Of a stretch of 64,000 bases of DNA, positions 52,975 through 61,845 are shown piece after piece. Each line of letters opens with the position of its first letter. Within the stretch, counting starts at the first letter, position 1. This stretch comes from Saccharospirillum alexandrii_A (lineage in GTDB: Bacteria > Pseudomonadota > Gammaproteobacteria > Pseudomonadales > Natronospirillaceae), in the NCBI RefSeq assembly GCF_043641555.1, contig NZ_JBHZRJ010000001.1, forward strand, positions 620,001-684,000, read 5' to 3'. A program made the position numbers and the translations under genes. Under the pieces are notes generated by a model. It was not told the DNA's origin. It searched no databases and worked only from the letters and a program-made list of their open reading frames with translations.

Positions 52975-54102
52975 ATGGAATTTGATCGTTTATTGCGTCT
53001 GATGGTCGAAAAAGGCGCCTCTGACATGTTCATTACCGCTGGCGTACCGCCCAGCATGAAGGTGAATGGCCAGGTGGTACACGTCACCAAAAACCCGCTC
53101 AGCCCGGAGAAGACCCGAGAGCTGGTGATGTCGGTAATGAGCGACAAACAGCGAATCGAGTTTTCAGATACCCAGGAATGCAACTTCGCGATATCGGCAC
53201 GCGGCATTGGTCGCTTCCGGGTCAGTGCCTTTCACCAGCGTAACCTGGCGGGGATGGTGCTGCGGCGCATTGAAACCCAGATTCCACGCCTTGAAGACCT
53301 GGGCCTGCCGGATATCATCAAAAAACTGGCCATGACCAAGCGCGGCCTGGTGTTCTTCGTCGGCGCAACCGGCACGGGCAAATCGACCAGCCTGGCGGCG
53401 ATGATTGGCCACCGGAATCGTAATTCGCGCGGCCACATCATTTCCATTGAAGACCCGATCGAATTTATTCACCAGCACGAAGGCTGCATCGTGACCCAGC
53501 GCGAAGTGGGGCTCGATACGGACAGTTTTGAAGTGGCCCTGAAAAACACCCTGCGTCAGGCGCCGGATGTGATCATGATTGGTGAGGTGCGGACCAAGGA
53601 GACGATGGATTACGCCATGGCGTTTGCCGAAACCGGTCACCTGTGCCTGGCAACACTGCACGCCAACAACGCCAACCAGGCACTCGACCGCATCATGCAC
53701 TTTTTCCCGTCCGACCGGCAGCGCCAGTTGTGGATGGACCTTTCGCTGAACCTGAAAGGCATCGTCGCCCAGCAATTGATTCCAACGCCCGACGGTAATG
53801 GCCGCAAAGCCATTATCGAAGTGCTGGTCAACACTCCGCTGGTGTCCGACCACATCCGCAAGGGCGAGGTTCACCTGCTCAAAGATCTGATGTCCAAGTC
53901 TACAGAGCAGGGCATGCAAACCTTCGATCAGGCGCTGTTCAGAGCCTATTCACGCGGCGAAATCACCTACGAAGATGCCCTAGGCTACGCAGACTCCGCC
54001 AACGACCTGCGCCTGATGATCAAGCTGGACCAGGAAACCGACCCGGGCCATCTCACTGGCCAGGCCGCCAAGCTTTCCATTCAGGGTACAGACGACTACT
54101 GA
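52975..54102 (+). CDS. pilU: PilT-like accessory retraction ATPase PilU
   Basis: PilU is a PilT-dependent motor that boosts retraction force. It has 375 residues from ATG 52975 (AGGA seven bases upstream; a TTG at 52969 is also in frame). Walker A is GATGTGKST, Walker B VIMIGEVRTKETM, and the Asp box IEDPIEFIHQHEG. Differences from PilT, such as SDMFITAGVPPSMKVNGQV, the missing AIRNLIRE and a C-terminal extension of about 30 residues, identify PilU. It lies 105 bp after pilT, and two hairpin repeats occupy the 494-bp stretch downstream. Confidence 0.95.
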   Translation: MEFDRLLRLMVEKGASDMFITAGVPPSMKVNGQVVHVTKNPLSPEKTRELVMSVMSDKQRIEFSDTQECNFAISARGIGRFRVSAFHQRNLAGMVLRRIETQIPRLEDLGLPDIIKKLAMTKRGLVFFVGATGTGKSTSLAAMIGHRNRNSRGHIISIEDPIEFIHQHEGCIVTQREVGLDTDSFEVALKNTLRQAPDVIMIGEVRTKETMDYAMAFAETGHLCLATLHANNANQALDRIMHFFPSDRQRQLWMDLSLNLKGIVAQQLIPTPDGNGRKAIIEVLVNTPLVSDHIRKGEVHLLKDLMSKSTEQGMQTFDQALFRAYSRGEITYEDALGYADSANDLRLMIKLDQETDPGHLTGQAAKLSIQGTDDY

Positions 54103-54162
54103 TTGGTTTGCTTCGGTGGCTGACGTTTACTGTGGCTCGGGTGCCTACGGTGGCTGGGGTTC

Positions 54163-54275
54163 GTGCCGGCCACCGGGTAGGTCTCTCCGGGGTCGGCGTG
54201 AACCCGTCCATGGGGCCTAGGCTTCGGCATCCATGCCTCAGACTTCCCCGGAGAGGCCTACCCGGCAGCCGGCAC
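54163..54275 (-). repeat. TwoAYGGAY-like hairpin repeat, copy E
   Basis: This is the first of two elements in the 494-bp gene-free gap after pilU. The outer arms 54163-54192 and 54246-54275 match at 27 of 30 positions; two of the three mismatches are G-U on the minus strand. The inner hairpin (GGCAT/ATGCC, 54226-54237) shows ATGGAT on the minus strand, and the second loop is ATGGAC with a CCC/GGG stem. Confidence 0.8.
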
Positions 54276-54366
54276 TTGGTTGGGTGCTAACCGCTGCTTT
54301 ACATCTTCAGGAATCGAAGTTTTCCACGCGAAGTGTTGGTTACCTGGTAAAAGTAACCTGAGTGTT

Positions 54367-54584
54367 GTGTCATGAGTTGGAAATTCGCGTTTATTTGACC
54401 GCTCACTATCCAAGGAGTGTCAGGTGCGTCTGATGAAGGGCGTTAGACAGCATGGATGCTGTCTTCGAGCCCCCATGGATGGGTTCACGGCGTACCTTCA
54501 GCAGGCGTACCTGACAGTCCAGCTGGCACTGGGGAATGGTTGAAACCTAAGTAGATTGAGCGACGAATTTCCAATTCATGACAC
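54367..54584 (+). repeat. TwoAYGGAY-like hairpin repeat, copy F
   Basis: The outermost arms 54367-54387 and 54564-54584 pair at 20 of 21 positions. The middle arms 54420-54439 and 54495-54514 match at 17 of 20. The inner hairpin 54445-54464 has a 9-bp stem (loop ATGGAT), and the second loop is ATGGAT with CCC/GGG near 54470-54483. Its flanking arms (TCATGA, then TTGGAAATTCG) differ from the CTCAAG type of copies B and G, which suggests a subfamily. It ends 12 bp from the stop of the response regulator gene. Confidence 0.82.
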
Positions 54585-54596
54585 TGGCTCGTGCCA

Positions 54597-55100
54597 CTAA
54601 TGAGTCTTAGCCGACACTGCATCCTGCATTAAACGCAGATCGCGGTAGTTGCGCAGGCCGCCGTACATCATGGTCTGAAACTTCTGGGCGGTGAGTTCTG
54701 TTTTTTCTTTGTAGTCGTTGATGTCGTAATCGCGGACCACATCGGTTTCCGGGGCGCTGCCGGGTTGTCCGGTGCGCAAAACGAGGCGGGTGAGGTGGTT
54801 GCCGACTTCCTCGCGAATGGCTTTGACCAGGTCGAGACCGGCGCGGTCGGTTTCCATTACCACATCGATGATGGCCATGGCGAGTTCTTCGCCCAGTTCA
54901 TGGGCGATGGCCAGGGCTTCCTGACCGCTGGAGGCCGTGTGGACAACTAGGGGGCGGTTTTCAAAGGTAAAGCGGCGCAGGGCCAGGCGGGTCACCGCAT
55001 GGACTTCGGGTTCGTCATCTACGACCAGCACTTGCCAACCAGCATTCGGAGGTTCTTCGCCGTTTCTGGTCTTTTCGTCTAGCCAATTCATCGATGCCAT
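54597..55100 (-). CDS. Single-domain response regulator (truncated DUF3369 type)
   Basis: This 167-residue protein contains one receiver domain: LVVDDEPEVH at 25-34, phospho-acceptor D79 in AMAIIDVVMETDRAGLDL, and LRTGQPGSAPE followed by YDINDYKEKTELTAQKF, the typical join to a DUF3369 region. Relatives continue with DUF3369 and an output domain, but here the frame stops after about 30 more residues (LRNYRDLRLMQDAVSAKTH). Start ATG 55100 has GAGG five to six bases upstream. It may work as a stand-alone phospho-carrier or be a remnant. Hairpin repeat F begins 12 bp past its stop. No kinase is adjacent. Confidence 0.85.
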   Translation of the reverse strand: MASMNWLDEKTRNGEEPPNAGWQVLVVDDEPEVHAVTRLALRRFTFENRPLVVHTASSGQEALAIAHELGEELAMAIIDVVMETDRAGLDLVKAIREEVGNHLTRLVLRTGQPGSAPETDVVRDYDINDYKEKTELTAQKFQTMMYGGLRNYRDLRLMQDAVSAKTH

Positions 55101-55242
55101 TGAAGCCTCGTCTCTGCTATACCCCCCGGTGCTGAATTTCACCCGGGCAGGGGCTGCCATCCTTAGTCGTTAGTACTAAAGATAGTGCTTTTTTTGAACA
55201 ATGCAAAGGCAATTTGACGATATTCAGGGTTTATCTCTGGGG

Positions 55243-55268
55243 AAAATTGCGGGCTCGGTTGAGCCCGC
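55243..55268 (-). terminator. Terminator of the arginine succinyltransferase operon
   Basis: On the minus strand GCGGGCTC pairs with GAGCCCGC around a four-base loop, followed by AATTTT, just after the astB stop. Confidence 0.75.
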
Positions 55269-55276
55269 GCGAGTGA

Positions 55277-56617
55277 TCAGCGCTGGAAGGGGTAAATGGC
55301 GCCGACGCCGGTCAGGCGGGTCAGTTCGTCCAGCGCGGTGCGGCTCTCGATCAGCAGGTTTGGATCGGCCAGGTCAGCCTGGCTGAGGCGATCGCGGTAG
55401 TGCGCGTCAACCCAGTCGTTGAGCGAGTGGAACAGTGCATCGGTGAGAATAATGCCCTGGTGCATGGCCTCGTATTCGGTCTGCGTCAGCGCAACGCGCA
55501 AACGAAGGCAGGCCGGGCCGCCACCATTCTGCATCGATTGCTTCAGATCGAACACTTCCACCCGGTTGATCGGGTTGCTGGTGTCAGCCATCAGCCGGTC
55601 CAGAAAATCGGCTACCGGTCCGGTTTCGCGGCATTCGCCGGGCACCACCAGCATCATGCTGTCGTCGGCCAGGCTCAGCAACTGACTGTTGAACAGGTAT
55701 GAGCGCACGGCGTCCAGAATGGAGACCTCGGCCGTCGGAACTTTGACGGCAATGAGTTTGACGTCGCCCAGCTTGCGTTGTAGCTCGTCCAGCACTGCGT
55801 CGGTATCGGCGAAGGCTTCCTCATGATAGAAGAGCACGTTGCGGTTACCCACGGCGATAACGTCGTTGTGGAACACACCGGCATCGATGGTCTCTGGCTT
55901 CTGCAATGCGAAAACCGCCTGATCGTCACCCAGACCATGCAACCGGGCCACGGCCTGGCTGGCTTCGAGCGTCTGACGCGCGGGAAACCGCTGTGGGCGC
56001 GGCGCATTCTGGTTGAAGGCTTCCTGGCCGTAAACGAACAACTCGACACCGGCGCTGTCGTACTGCCCGCAGAACCGGGTGTGGTTGGCGGCACCTTCGT
56101 CGCCGAAGAAGCTGACGGCAGGCAGGGCATCGTGATGGGCGAAGTAACGTTCATCCCGAAAGATTGATTTGAGCATCCGGGTGGTGGTCGGGTGCTCGAT
56201 GGAACGGTGAAACTTGGCGTTCAAATTGGCGGCGGTGAAATGCACCCGGCCATCGGCCGTATCGGCGCTGGGCGATACGGTGCCGGCGTTGGCGGTCCAC
56301 ATGCAGGAGGCTGAGCTGACCGCGCTTAAAATCGCCGGGTTCTGTTTGGCGACTTTCTCCAGCACCTGGGCGTCTGTTCCGCTGAACCCCAGTTCACGCA
56401 ACGCCCAGATGGCGGGGCGCTCGTGCGGCAGCAAAATGCCCTGGCGCAAGCCGAGGTCCGACAGCGCTTTCATTTTGCGCAGCCCCTGTTTGGCGGCTTC
56501 TTTCGGGTTGGACGCCTCGCTTTCATTGCTCAGCGAAGCGATGTTGCCGTAAGACAGGCCAGCGTAGTTGTGGGTTGGCCCAACCAGGCCATCCAGGTTC
56601 ATTTCAAAGGCGGTCAT
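55277..56617 (-). CDS. astB: N-succinylarginine dihydrolase
   Basis: AstB (AruB) is the second step of the arginine succinyltransferase pathway: succinylarginine to succinylornithine, CO2 and two NH3. It has 446 residues (E. coli 447). The N-terminal MNLDGLVGPTHNYAGLSYGNIAS, MWTANAGTVSPSADT, FFGDEGAANHTRFC, FHNDVIAVGN (catalytic His/Asp) and the C-terminal QNGGGPACLRLRV (nucleophile Cys) are characteristic. It overlaps astD by four bases and is the last gene before the operon terminator. The usual next enzyme, succinylglutamate desuccinylase (astE), is not in this window. Confidence 0.97.
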   Translation of the reverse strand: MTAFEMNLDGLVGPTHNYAGLSYGNIASLSNESEASNPKEAAKQGLRKMKALSDLGLRQGILLPHERPAIWALRELGFSGTDAQVLEKVAKQNPAILSAVSSASCMWTANAGTVSPSADTADGRVHFTAANLNAKFHRSIEHPTTTRMLKSIFRDERYFAHHDALPAVSFFGDEGAANHTRFCGQYDSAGVELFVYGQEAFNQNAPRPQRFPARQTLEASQAVARLHGLGDDQAVFALQKPETIDAGVFHNDVIAVGNRNVLFYHEEAFADTDAVLDELQRKLGDVKLIAVKVPTAEVSILDAVRSYLFNSQLLSLADDSMMLVVPGECRETGPVADFLDRLMADTSNPINRVEVFDLKQSMQNGGGPACLRLRVALTQTEYEAMHQGIILTDALFHSLNDWVDAHYRDRLSQADLADPNLLIESRTALDELTRLTGVGAIYPFQR

Positions 56618-58083
56618 AGGTTCATTCCCGGCGCAGTGGTTTCGGGTTTGGTCAGCGTCGGGCTTTCCATCGAGGCGACCGGGTAGGCGCAGTAGTCTGC
56701 CGCGTAATAGGCAGAGGCGCGGTGGTTGCCGCTGGCACCTACGCCGCCGAAGGGGGCGCCGCTGCTGGCGCCGGTGATCGGCTTGTTCCAGTTGACGATG
56801 CCGGCGCGAATCTCGTCGATGAACTGCTCATAACGGGCCCGGTCATTTGACAGCAGGCCAGCCGACAAGCCGTAGCGGGTGTTGTTTGCCCCGGCAATGG
56901 CGTCGTCGAAACTGTCGTAGCGGTAGATGCTCAGCAGCGGGCCGAAGTATTCTTCATCCGGCACGTCGTTGGCGTCGGTCAGATCGACGATGCCCGGTGT
57001 CAGCAAGGCCGTGCCTGCTTCATGACGCGTCATTTCCAGCAAGCTGCGGCCGCCCTTGCTGACCAGCATCTTCTGGGCCTCCAGCAAGGCATCGGCGGCG
57101 GGCAGTGATACCACGGAACCCATGTAAGGCTGGTCGTCGGCGTCCCAGTGGCCGACCTTGAGGTTGCGAGTGGCTTCGATCAAGCGGGCCAGGAAGGCAT
57201 CGCCCTGTTCGCCGTTGGCGATGAAGACGCGACGTGCACAGGTGCAGCGTTGCCCGGCTGAAATGAAGGCACTGGTAATGACATGGTGCAGGGCCGCATC
57301 GGTGTCGATGTCGGTATCGACGATCAGCGGGTTGTTGCCTCCCATTTCCAGCGCCAGAATTTTGCCTGGCTGGCCGCCGTACTGTTTGTGCAGGATCTCG
57401 CCGACGGTCGAGGAGCCGGTGAAAAACAGGCCGTCAATGCCGGGGTGTCCGGCCAGCGCTACACCGGTGGTTTTCGCACCCTGAACCAGGTTGATGACGC
57501 CCTGGGGCAAACCAGCTTCGTCCCAGATGCGAACGGTTTCCTCGCCCATTTTCGGCGTCATCTCGCTGGGTTTGAACACAACGGTGTTGCCCGCAAGAAT
57601 GGCAGGTACGATGTGGCCGTTGGGCAGGTGGCCGGGGAAATTGTAGGGGCCAAATACGGCTACAACGCCGTGTGGGCGATGGCGTAATACGGCTTCACCG
57701 TCAGGCAGTTCACTGCGCGTGATACCCGTGCGCTCGTGGTAAGCCCTGATCGAGATTTCGATCTTGCCAACCATGGCGCCGACTTCGGTGCGCGCTTCCC
57801 ACAGGGGTTTTCCGGTTTCGCTGCCGATTACCCGCGCCAGTTTTTCCTGGTTCTCTTTCAAGCCTTCGGCAAATTTGCGGCAGATGGCGATGCGCTCATC
57901 CAGTGAGCGGTGTTTCCACTCGGCAAAGGCGGTACGGGCGGCGTTAATCGCCTGATCCACATCGTCGGCACTGGCGGTATTGCCTGCCCAGACAACCGAC
58001 TGGTCGATTGGGTTAATGGAGTCGAGGTGGTCGCCGTGGCCAGTGTGCCACTGGCCGCCAATAAAGAGTCTTGCTTCAGTCAT
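56614..58083 (-). CDS. astD: Succinylglutamate-semialdehyde dehydrogenase
   Basis: AstD (AruD) oxidises N-succinylglutamate 5-semialdehyde to succinylglutamate with NAD+. It has 489 residues of the ALDH superfamily. RLFIGGQWHTGHGDHLDSINP opens the protein, the NAD site is FTGSSTVGEILHK, the general base Glu is in LALEMGGNNPL, and the catalytic Cys in SAGQRCTCARR. The late NWNKPITGASSGAPFGGVGASGNHRASAYYAADYCAYPVAS segment is the AstD type. It overlaps both aruG (8 bp) and astB (4 bp), so the genes are tightly coupled. Confidence 0.96.
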   Translation of the reverse strand: MTEARLFIGGQWHTGHGDHLDSINPIDQSVVWAGNTASADDVDQAINAARTAFAEWKHRSLDERIAICRKFAEGLKENQEKLARVIGSETGKPLWEARTEVGAMVGKIEISIRAYHERTGITRSELPDGEAVLRHRPHGVVAVFGPYNFPGHLPNGHIVPAILAGNTVVFKPSEMTPKMGEETVRIWDEAGLPQGVINLVQGAKTTGVALAGHPGIDGLFFTGSSTVGEILHKQYGGQPGKILALEMGGNNPLIVDTDIDTDAALHHVITSAFISAGQRCTCARRVFIANGEQGDAFLARLIEATRNLKVGHWDADDQPYMGSVVSLPAADALLEAQKMLVSKGGRSLLEMTRHEAGTALLTPGIVDLTDANDVPDEEYFGPLLSIYRYDSFDDAIAGANNTRYGLSAGLLSNDRARYEQFIDEIRAGIVNWNKPITGASSGAPFGGVGASGNHRASAYYAADYCAYPVASMESPTLTKPETTAPGMNL

Positions 58084-59128
58084 CGGAGGGTCTCCGGGGT
58101 CTCAGCGCGACGGCGCGGACAGAATCGCCTGCAGTAACCTGCAGGTTGCTGGCCTGGGCCGTGCTTAGGTGAAGGGTGGTGCCATCGATGGCCGCGGTAT
58201 TGATCAAGCTGACCCGATAGTCGTCGAACCGGCGGTTAGAGACCAGGGTTAAGCCGTCTTTTCGGGTCAGGTCGGGTGCCGGTGTTTCATCCTGCACGGC
58301 AACGGTATACAGCTGGCTGTCTTTAACGGCACGAACGTTGGTAACGCGAGCCGAGACGGTAGGCCCCCCGTCAAAGATATCCACATAGCCGTTGAAGTCG
58401 AAGCCTTCCGCTTTCAGCATAGCCAGAGCAGGTTCGGTATCCGGGTGGACCTTGCCGATGGCTTCCTGGGCGTCTTTCGACAGCATGGGGACATAGATTG
58501 GGAACTTGGGCATCAGTTCGGCAATAAAGGCTTTGTTGCCGAGGCCAGTCAGGTAGTCCGCATCGGAAAATTCCATCTGGAAGAAGTGCCGCCCCAGGCT
58601 TTCCCAAACCGGTGATTTGCCCTCTTCGTCACTGAAACCGCGCATTTCAGCGATGATGTCCCGGCCAAACAGTTCCTGAAATTCAGCCAGGAACAGATAG
58701 CGGCTTTTGCTCAGCAACTGGCCGTTCTGGTTCTGGCGGTAATCCGGCATCAGAAACAGGGTGCAGATTTCGGAGCTGCCGGTCAGGTCGTTGCTCAGAT
58801 ACAGCGTTTTGGTGATCTTGTGCACGCCAATGTCTTTGGAGGCATGCACGGTTTTACCAACGTGGTAGTTGTACCAGATGTCGTCGTGCCCGATGCTGGC
58901 TTCGAGTGCGCAGATGCCGGCAATCTCATCGTTGCTGGGGTCGATCATCGCGAACAAATAAAGCCGGTCTTTTTCGGGGAGTTCTTTCTTAAACGATGCC
59001 ACGGCTTTATCGAGCTTGGCCTGCATTTTCTGGCGGTTATCCGGCAGGGTGGTGACCCCCACTCCGGAGTTTTTGGCCATGGTGCACAGCGCATCGATAT
59101 CAGTTGGCGCTACCGGACGAATGTACAT
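58076..59128 (-). CDS. aruG: Arginine N-succinyltransferase, beta subunit
   Basis: AstA-family acyltransferase that succinylates arginine (and ornithine) with succinyl-CoA. It has 350 residues. Family blocks: MYIRPVAPTDIDALCTMAKNSGVGVTTLP, YNYHVGKTVHASKDI, LYLSNDLTGSSEICTLFL, ESLGRHFFQMEFSDADYL, and GYVDIFDGGPTVSARVTNVRAV. As in Pseudomonas, the enzyme is a heterodimer of two paralogues encoded side by side; this second gene corresponds to AruG. It lies 15 bp after aruF and overlaps astD. Confidence 0.94.
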   Translation of the reverse strand: MYIRPVAPTDIDALCTMAKNSGVGVTTLPDNRQKMQAKLDKAVASFKKELPEKDRLYLFAMIDPSNDEIAGICALEASIGHDDIWYNYHVGKTVHASKDIGVHKITKTLYLSNDLTGSSEICTLFLMPDYRQNQNGQLLSKSRYLFLAEFQELFGRDIIAEMRGFSDEEGKSPVWESLGRHFFQMEFSDADYLTGLGNKAFIAELMPKFPIYVPMLSKDAQEAIGKVHPDTEPALAMLKAEGFDFNGYVDIFDGGPTVSARVTNVRAVKDSQLYTVAVQDETPAPDLTRKDGLTLVSNRRFDDYRVSLINTAAIDGTTLHLSTAQASNLQVTAGDSVRAVALRPRRPSDD

Positions 59129-59143
59129 AGTCGTATTCCTTCC

Positions 59144-60157
59144 TTATAGCGGCGCGTAGGCGATGGGGTCGCCTTCTTTGACGTTGAGGGCCTCGGCGAC
59201 GTTTTCGGGTATGCGAATGGTCTCGCCAATGCCGTCTACCAGGGTCCCAATGGTGCAGCGGAAATCGCTCAGTGAACGATTGCTGATCAGGTATTTCAAG
59301 CCGCCGACCACATCACTCGGCCGCGCTTTTTTGTGGCGCACCTGTTTGAGCGTGAACAGATTGTTTAGCTCGCCGGTAAGCACCGGTCCACCGTCGAACG
59401 GGTCGATAAAAACGGTTTTGCTGAAACCTTCGCGGTAGAACAACTGGCAGGCGCGATTAGCCGCTTCATGATTCTGGCCAATGTTGCCCTGTGCCACTTC
59501 CGGCAGCAGCGGTACATAAATCGGGTGCTGTGGAATCAGCTCCGACATAAAGGTTTTGCTTTTCACACTGCAGTAGTAATCGGCTGTATTAAAGTCGATG
59601 CCGAAGAAGTGTCGGCCAACCGCATCCCAGAACGGGCATTCACCCTTGTCGTCGAATATGCCCTGAATTTCAATGATCACTTCGCGGTGAAACCGCTCGG
59701 GCAGACAGGCCATAAACAGCAGCCGCGCGCGAGACAACAAATCAAATGCATCGGAGTTTTTATGGTCCGGGTCGATGGCGAACGAGCGCAACAACGTTTT
59801 GCCGGTCAGCTCATGCGACAGAAACAAGACCGGTACCTTGGAACTCACATCCAGGTGATGCGAAGCATGAACCACGGCATCCATCCGGTAGTTAAAAAAC
59901 GGATAACCGCCGCCGGCTTCGGTATCAATCCCCGACGTGCCCATCAGCGTCTGTTTGTCGGTGTCTTCCAGCACAAACAGAAACGAGGCCGGGCCATCCT
60001 GATCAATGCCACTTTTGAAGGCATCGTCAGACTGACCGATTTTTTCCGACAGTTTGTCCCTGTCTTTTGGCAGGGTTGTCACGCGGGCATCGGTGGCATT
60101 CAGCAATCGTTCGATGCTGGTCAGGTCCACGAAGTTACTCGGGCGAACAACGAGCAT
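59144..60157 (-). CDS. aruF: Arginine/ornithine N-succinyltransferase, alpha subunit
   Basis: This is the paralogous first subunit of arginine succinyltransferase, 337 residues from ATG 60157 (GAGAGGATT upstream; a longer frame reaches 60190). It shares the family blocks with AruG: MLVVRPSNFVDLTSIERLLNA, VTTLPKDRDKLSEKI, FFNYRMDAVVHASHHL, LFLSHELTGKTLLRSF, DAVGRHFFGIDFNTADYY and FIDPFDGGPVLTGELNNLFT. Overall identity between the two is limited. It is separated from aruC by a 288-bp gap largely filled by hairpin repeat G. Confidence 0.94.
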   Translation of the reverse strand: MLVVRPSNFVDLTSIERLLNATDARVTTLPKDRDKLSEKIGQSDDAFKSGIDQDGPASFLFVLEDTDKQTLMGTSGIDTEAGGGYPFFNYRMDAVVHASHHLDVSSKVPVLFLSHELTGKTLLRSFAIDPDHKNSDAFDLLSRARLLFMACLPERFHREVIIEIQGIFDDKGECPFWDAVGRHFFGIDFNTADYYCSVKSKTFMSELIPQHPIYVPLLPEVAQGNIGQNHEAANRACQLFYREGFSKTVFIDPFDGGPVLTGELNNLFTLKQVRHKKARPSDVVGGLKYLISNRSLSDFRCTIGTLVDGIGETIRIPENVAEALNVKEGDPIAYAPL

Positions 60158-60185
60158 GGTGAATCCTCTCATTAAAGGCTTATAG

Positions 60186-60438
60186 CTCAAGTTTCGGAGG
60201 TCAAATTGGCTTTATACCTTGAACCCGCGACGGATGACCGGGCTGCTTTCGCGAACCCAAGTATAGGAGTTCGCAACCAATTGAGTGTCGGGTGCTGGGT
60301 GTACCTATCCGGGGAAGTCTGCAGCAGGGATGCTGCAGTCTAGGCCCCATGGATGGGTTTACGCCAGCCCCGGATAGGTACACCCGGTGCCTGACACGAA
60401 CTCCTGGCACCAACGCACACCCAAACTCCGAACTTGAG
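60186..60438 (+). repeat. TwoAYGGAY-like hairpin repeat, copy G
   Basis: It lies between aruC and aruF but is oriented on the opposite (plus) strand to the operon. The outermost arms CTCAAGTTTCGGAG (60186-60199) and 60426-60438 differ by one base deletion. The main arms around 60284-60313 and 60368-60397 match at 26 of 30 positions, and all four mismatches are G-U on the plus strand. The inner hairpin 60319-60338 has an 8-bp stem (loop AGGGAT) and the second loop is ATGGAT with CCC/GGG. Confidence 0.85.
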
Positions 60439-60445
60439 GTTTTAC

Positions 60446-61651
60446 TTAGCTAACCAATTTGGCAACCGCTTTTTCAAAACGCGCCAGGCCTTCGTCGATG
60501 TCTGCATCCGGGATGATCAGCGACGGTGTAAAACGCAACACGTTCGGGCCGGCGATCAGCATCATCAGGCCTTCGTCGAGTGCCGCGCCGAGGAAGTCCT
60601 TGGCGCGACCAGCCCAGTCTTCGGTCAGCTCTGCGCCGAGCAACAAGCCCATGCCGCGTACTTCCTTGAAGATGCCGTACTGGTCATTGATTTTTTTCAG
60701 GCCATCGCGGAACCGCTGTGATTTGGTTTCAACCGCATCGAGTACGCCTGGTTTGGTGATTTCGTTGATCACCGCCAGAGAGACCGCACACGCCAGCGGG
60801 TTGCCGCCGTAGGTGGAGCCGTGGGTGCCGATGCCCAGGCTTTCAGCGCAGGCATCGGTGGTCAGCATGGCGCCGATCGGGAAGCCGCCGCCAAGGGCCT
60901 TGGCTGTCGACAGAATGTCGGGTGTGACGCCGTACTTCTGGTAGGCGTAGAGTTCGCCGGTACGGCCAACACCGCTTTGTACTTCGTCGAAGATCAGCAG
61001 GGCGTTGTGCTTGTCGCACAGGGCGCGCACGCCTTCGAGGTATTCTTTCTTGCCCGGGGTAACGCCGCCTTCACCCTGAATCGGTTCGATGATGACGGCC
61101 GCCGTATTGTCGGAGATCTGGGCGGCCATGGCGTCCAGGTCGTTGTAAGGTACGTGGCTGATGCCACCTGGCGTTGGCTCAAAGCCTTCCTTGTATTTGG
61201 GCTGGCCACCGACCGATACGGTGAACAGGGTGCGGCCATGGAAGGAGCTCAGTGTGGAGATGATCTCGTTTTTCTGGGGGCCATACTTCAGGAAGGCGTG
61301 ACGACGGCCCAGTTTCAGGGCGGCTTCGTTCGCTTCGGCGCCGCTGTTGCAGAAAAAGACTTTGTCGGCAAAGGTCAGCTCGGTCAGGCGTTTTGCCAGG
61401 GCAATGGCCGGTTCGTTGGTCATTACGTTGGCCAGGTGCCAGAGGTTCTGGCCCTGTGTCGTCAGTGCTTCTACCAGTGCAGGGTGGGCGTGGCCCAGGG
61501 CGTTTACGGCAATGCCGCCGGCGAAGTCGATGAATTCGCGGCCGTCCTGATCCCAGACGCGCGAGCCTTTGCCCTTGACGGGAATGATTTTGCCCGGGGC
61601 GTAGTTCGGGACCATGACGTCATCAAATTGTGCTCTGGTAATATCGCTCAT
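60446..61651 (-). CDS. astC: Succinylornithine / acetylornithine aminotransferase
   Basis: Class III PLP aminotransferase (AruC/ArgD type) that converts N-succinylornithine to the semialdehyde and can also serve acetylornithine in arginine synthesis. It has 401 residues from ATG 61651; a GTG at 61663 is in frame. PNYAPGKIIPVKGKGSRVWDQDG, the FCNSGAEANEAALKLGRRHA block, FDEVQSGVGRTGELYAYQKYG and the PLP lysine in STAKALGGGFPIGAM are all present. Placement ahead of aruFG-astD-astB supports the catabolic role. Confidence 0.95.
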   Translation of the reverse strand: MSDITRAQFDDVMVPNYAPGKIIPVKGKGSRVWDQDGREFIDFAGGIAVNALGHAHPALVEALTTQGQNLWHLANVMTNEPAIALAKRLTELTFADKVFFCNSGAEANEAALKLGRRHAFLKYGPQKNEIISTLSSFHGRTLFTVSVGGQPKYKEGFEPTPGGISHVPYNDLDAMAAQISDNTAAVIIEPIQGEGGVTPGKKEYLEGVRALCDKHNALLIFDEVQSGVGRTGELYAYQKYGVTPDILSTAKALGGGFPIGAMLTTDACAESLGIGTHGSTYGGNPLACAVSLAVINEITKPGVLDAVETKSQRFRDGLKKINDQYGIFKEVRGMGLLLGAELTEDWAGRAKDFLGAALDEGLMMLIAGPNVLRFTPSLIIPDADIDEGLARFEKAVAKLVS

Positions 61652-61845
61652 CTCGATTTCCACTGGTTGAGGCTGGCGCCCTCTGTGTCGGGCGGTACAA
61701 CCGATTATCGGGTCCGTTCTCTCTGCTGACCGGTTTGGGTCGGCGGGAACGCTATGGTGACTATCATAGAGAAAGTCGGGGCTGAAAGGTTACGGGGGTG
61801 CGACACGAGGTTATATCGTCCGAACCGGGGTTGGTGCCATGAGTC

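Noticed and set aside
60201..60413. Short minus-strand open frames inside hairpin repeats, also at 54108-54290 and 26542-26745
   Set aside because: Their similar peptides (MVPGVRVRHR type) come from the repeat sequence itself; none has an SD, and the structure explains the conservation better.
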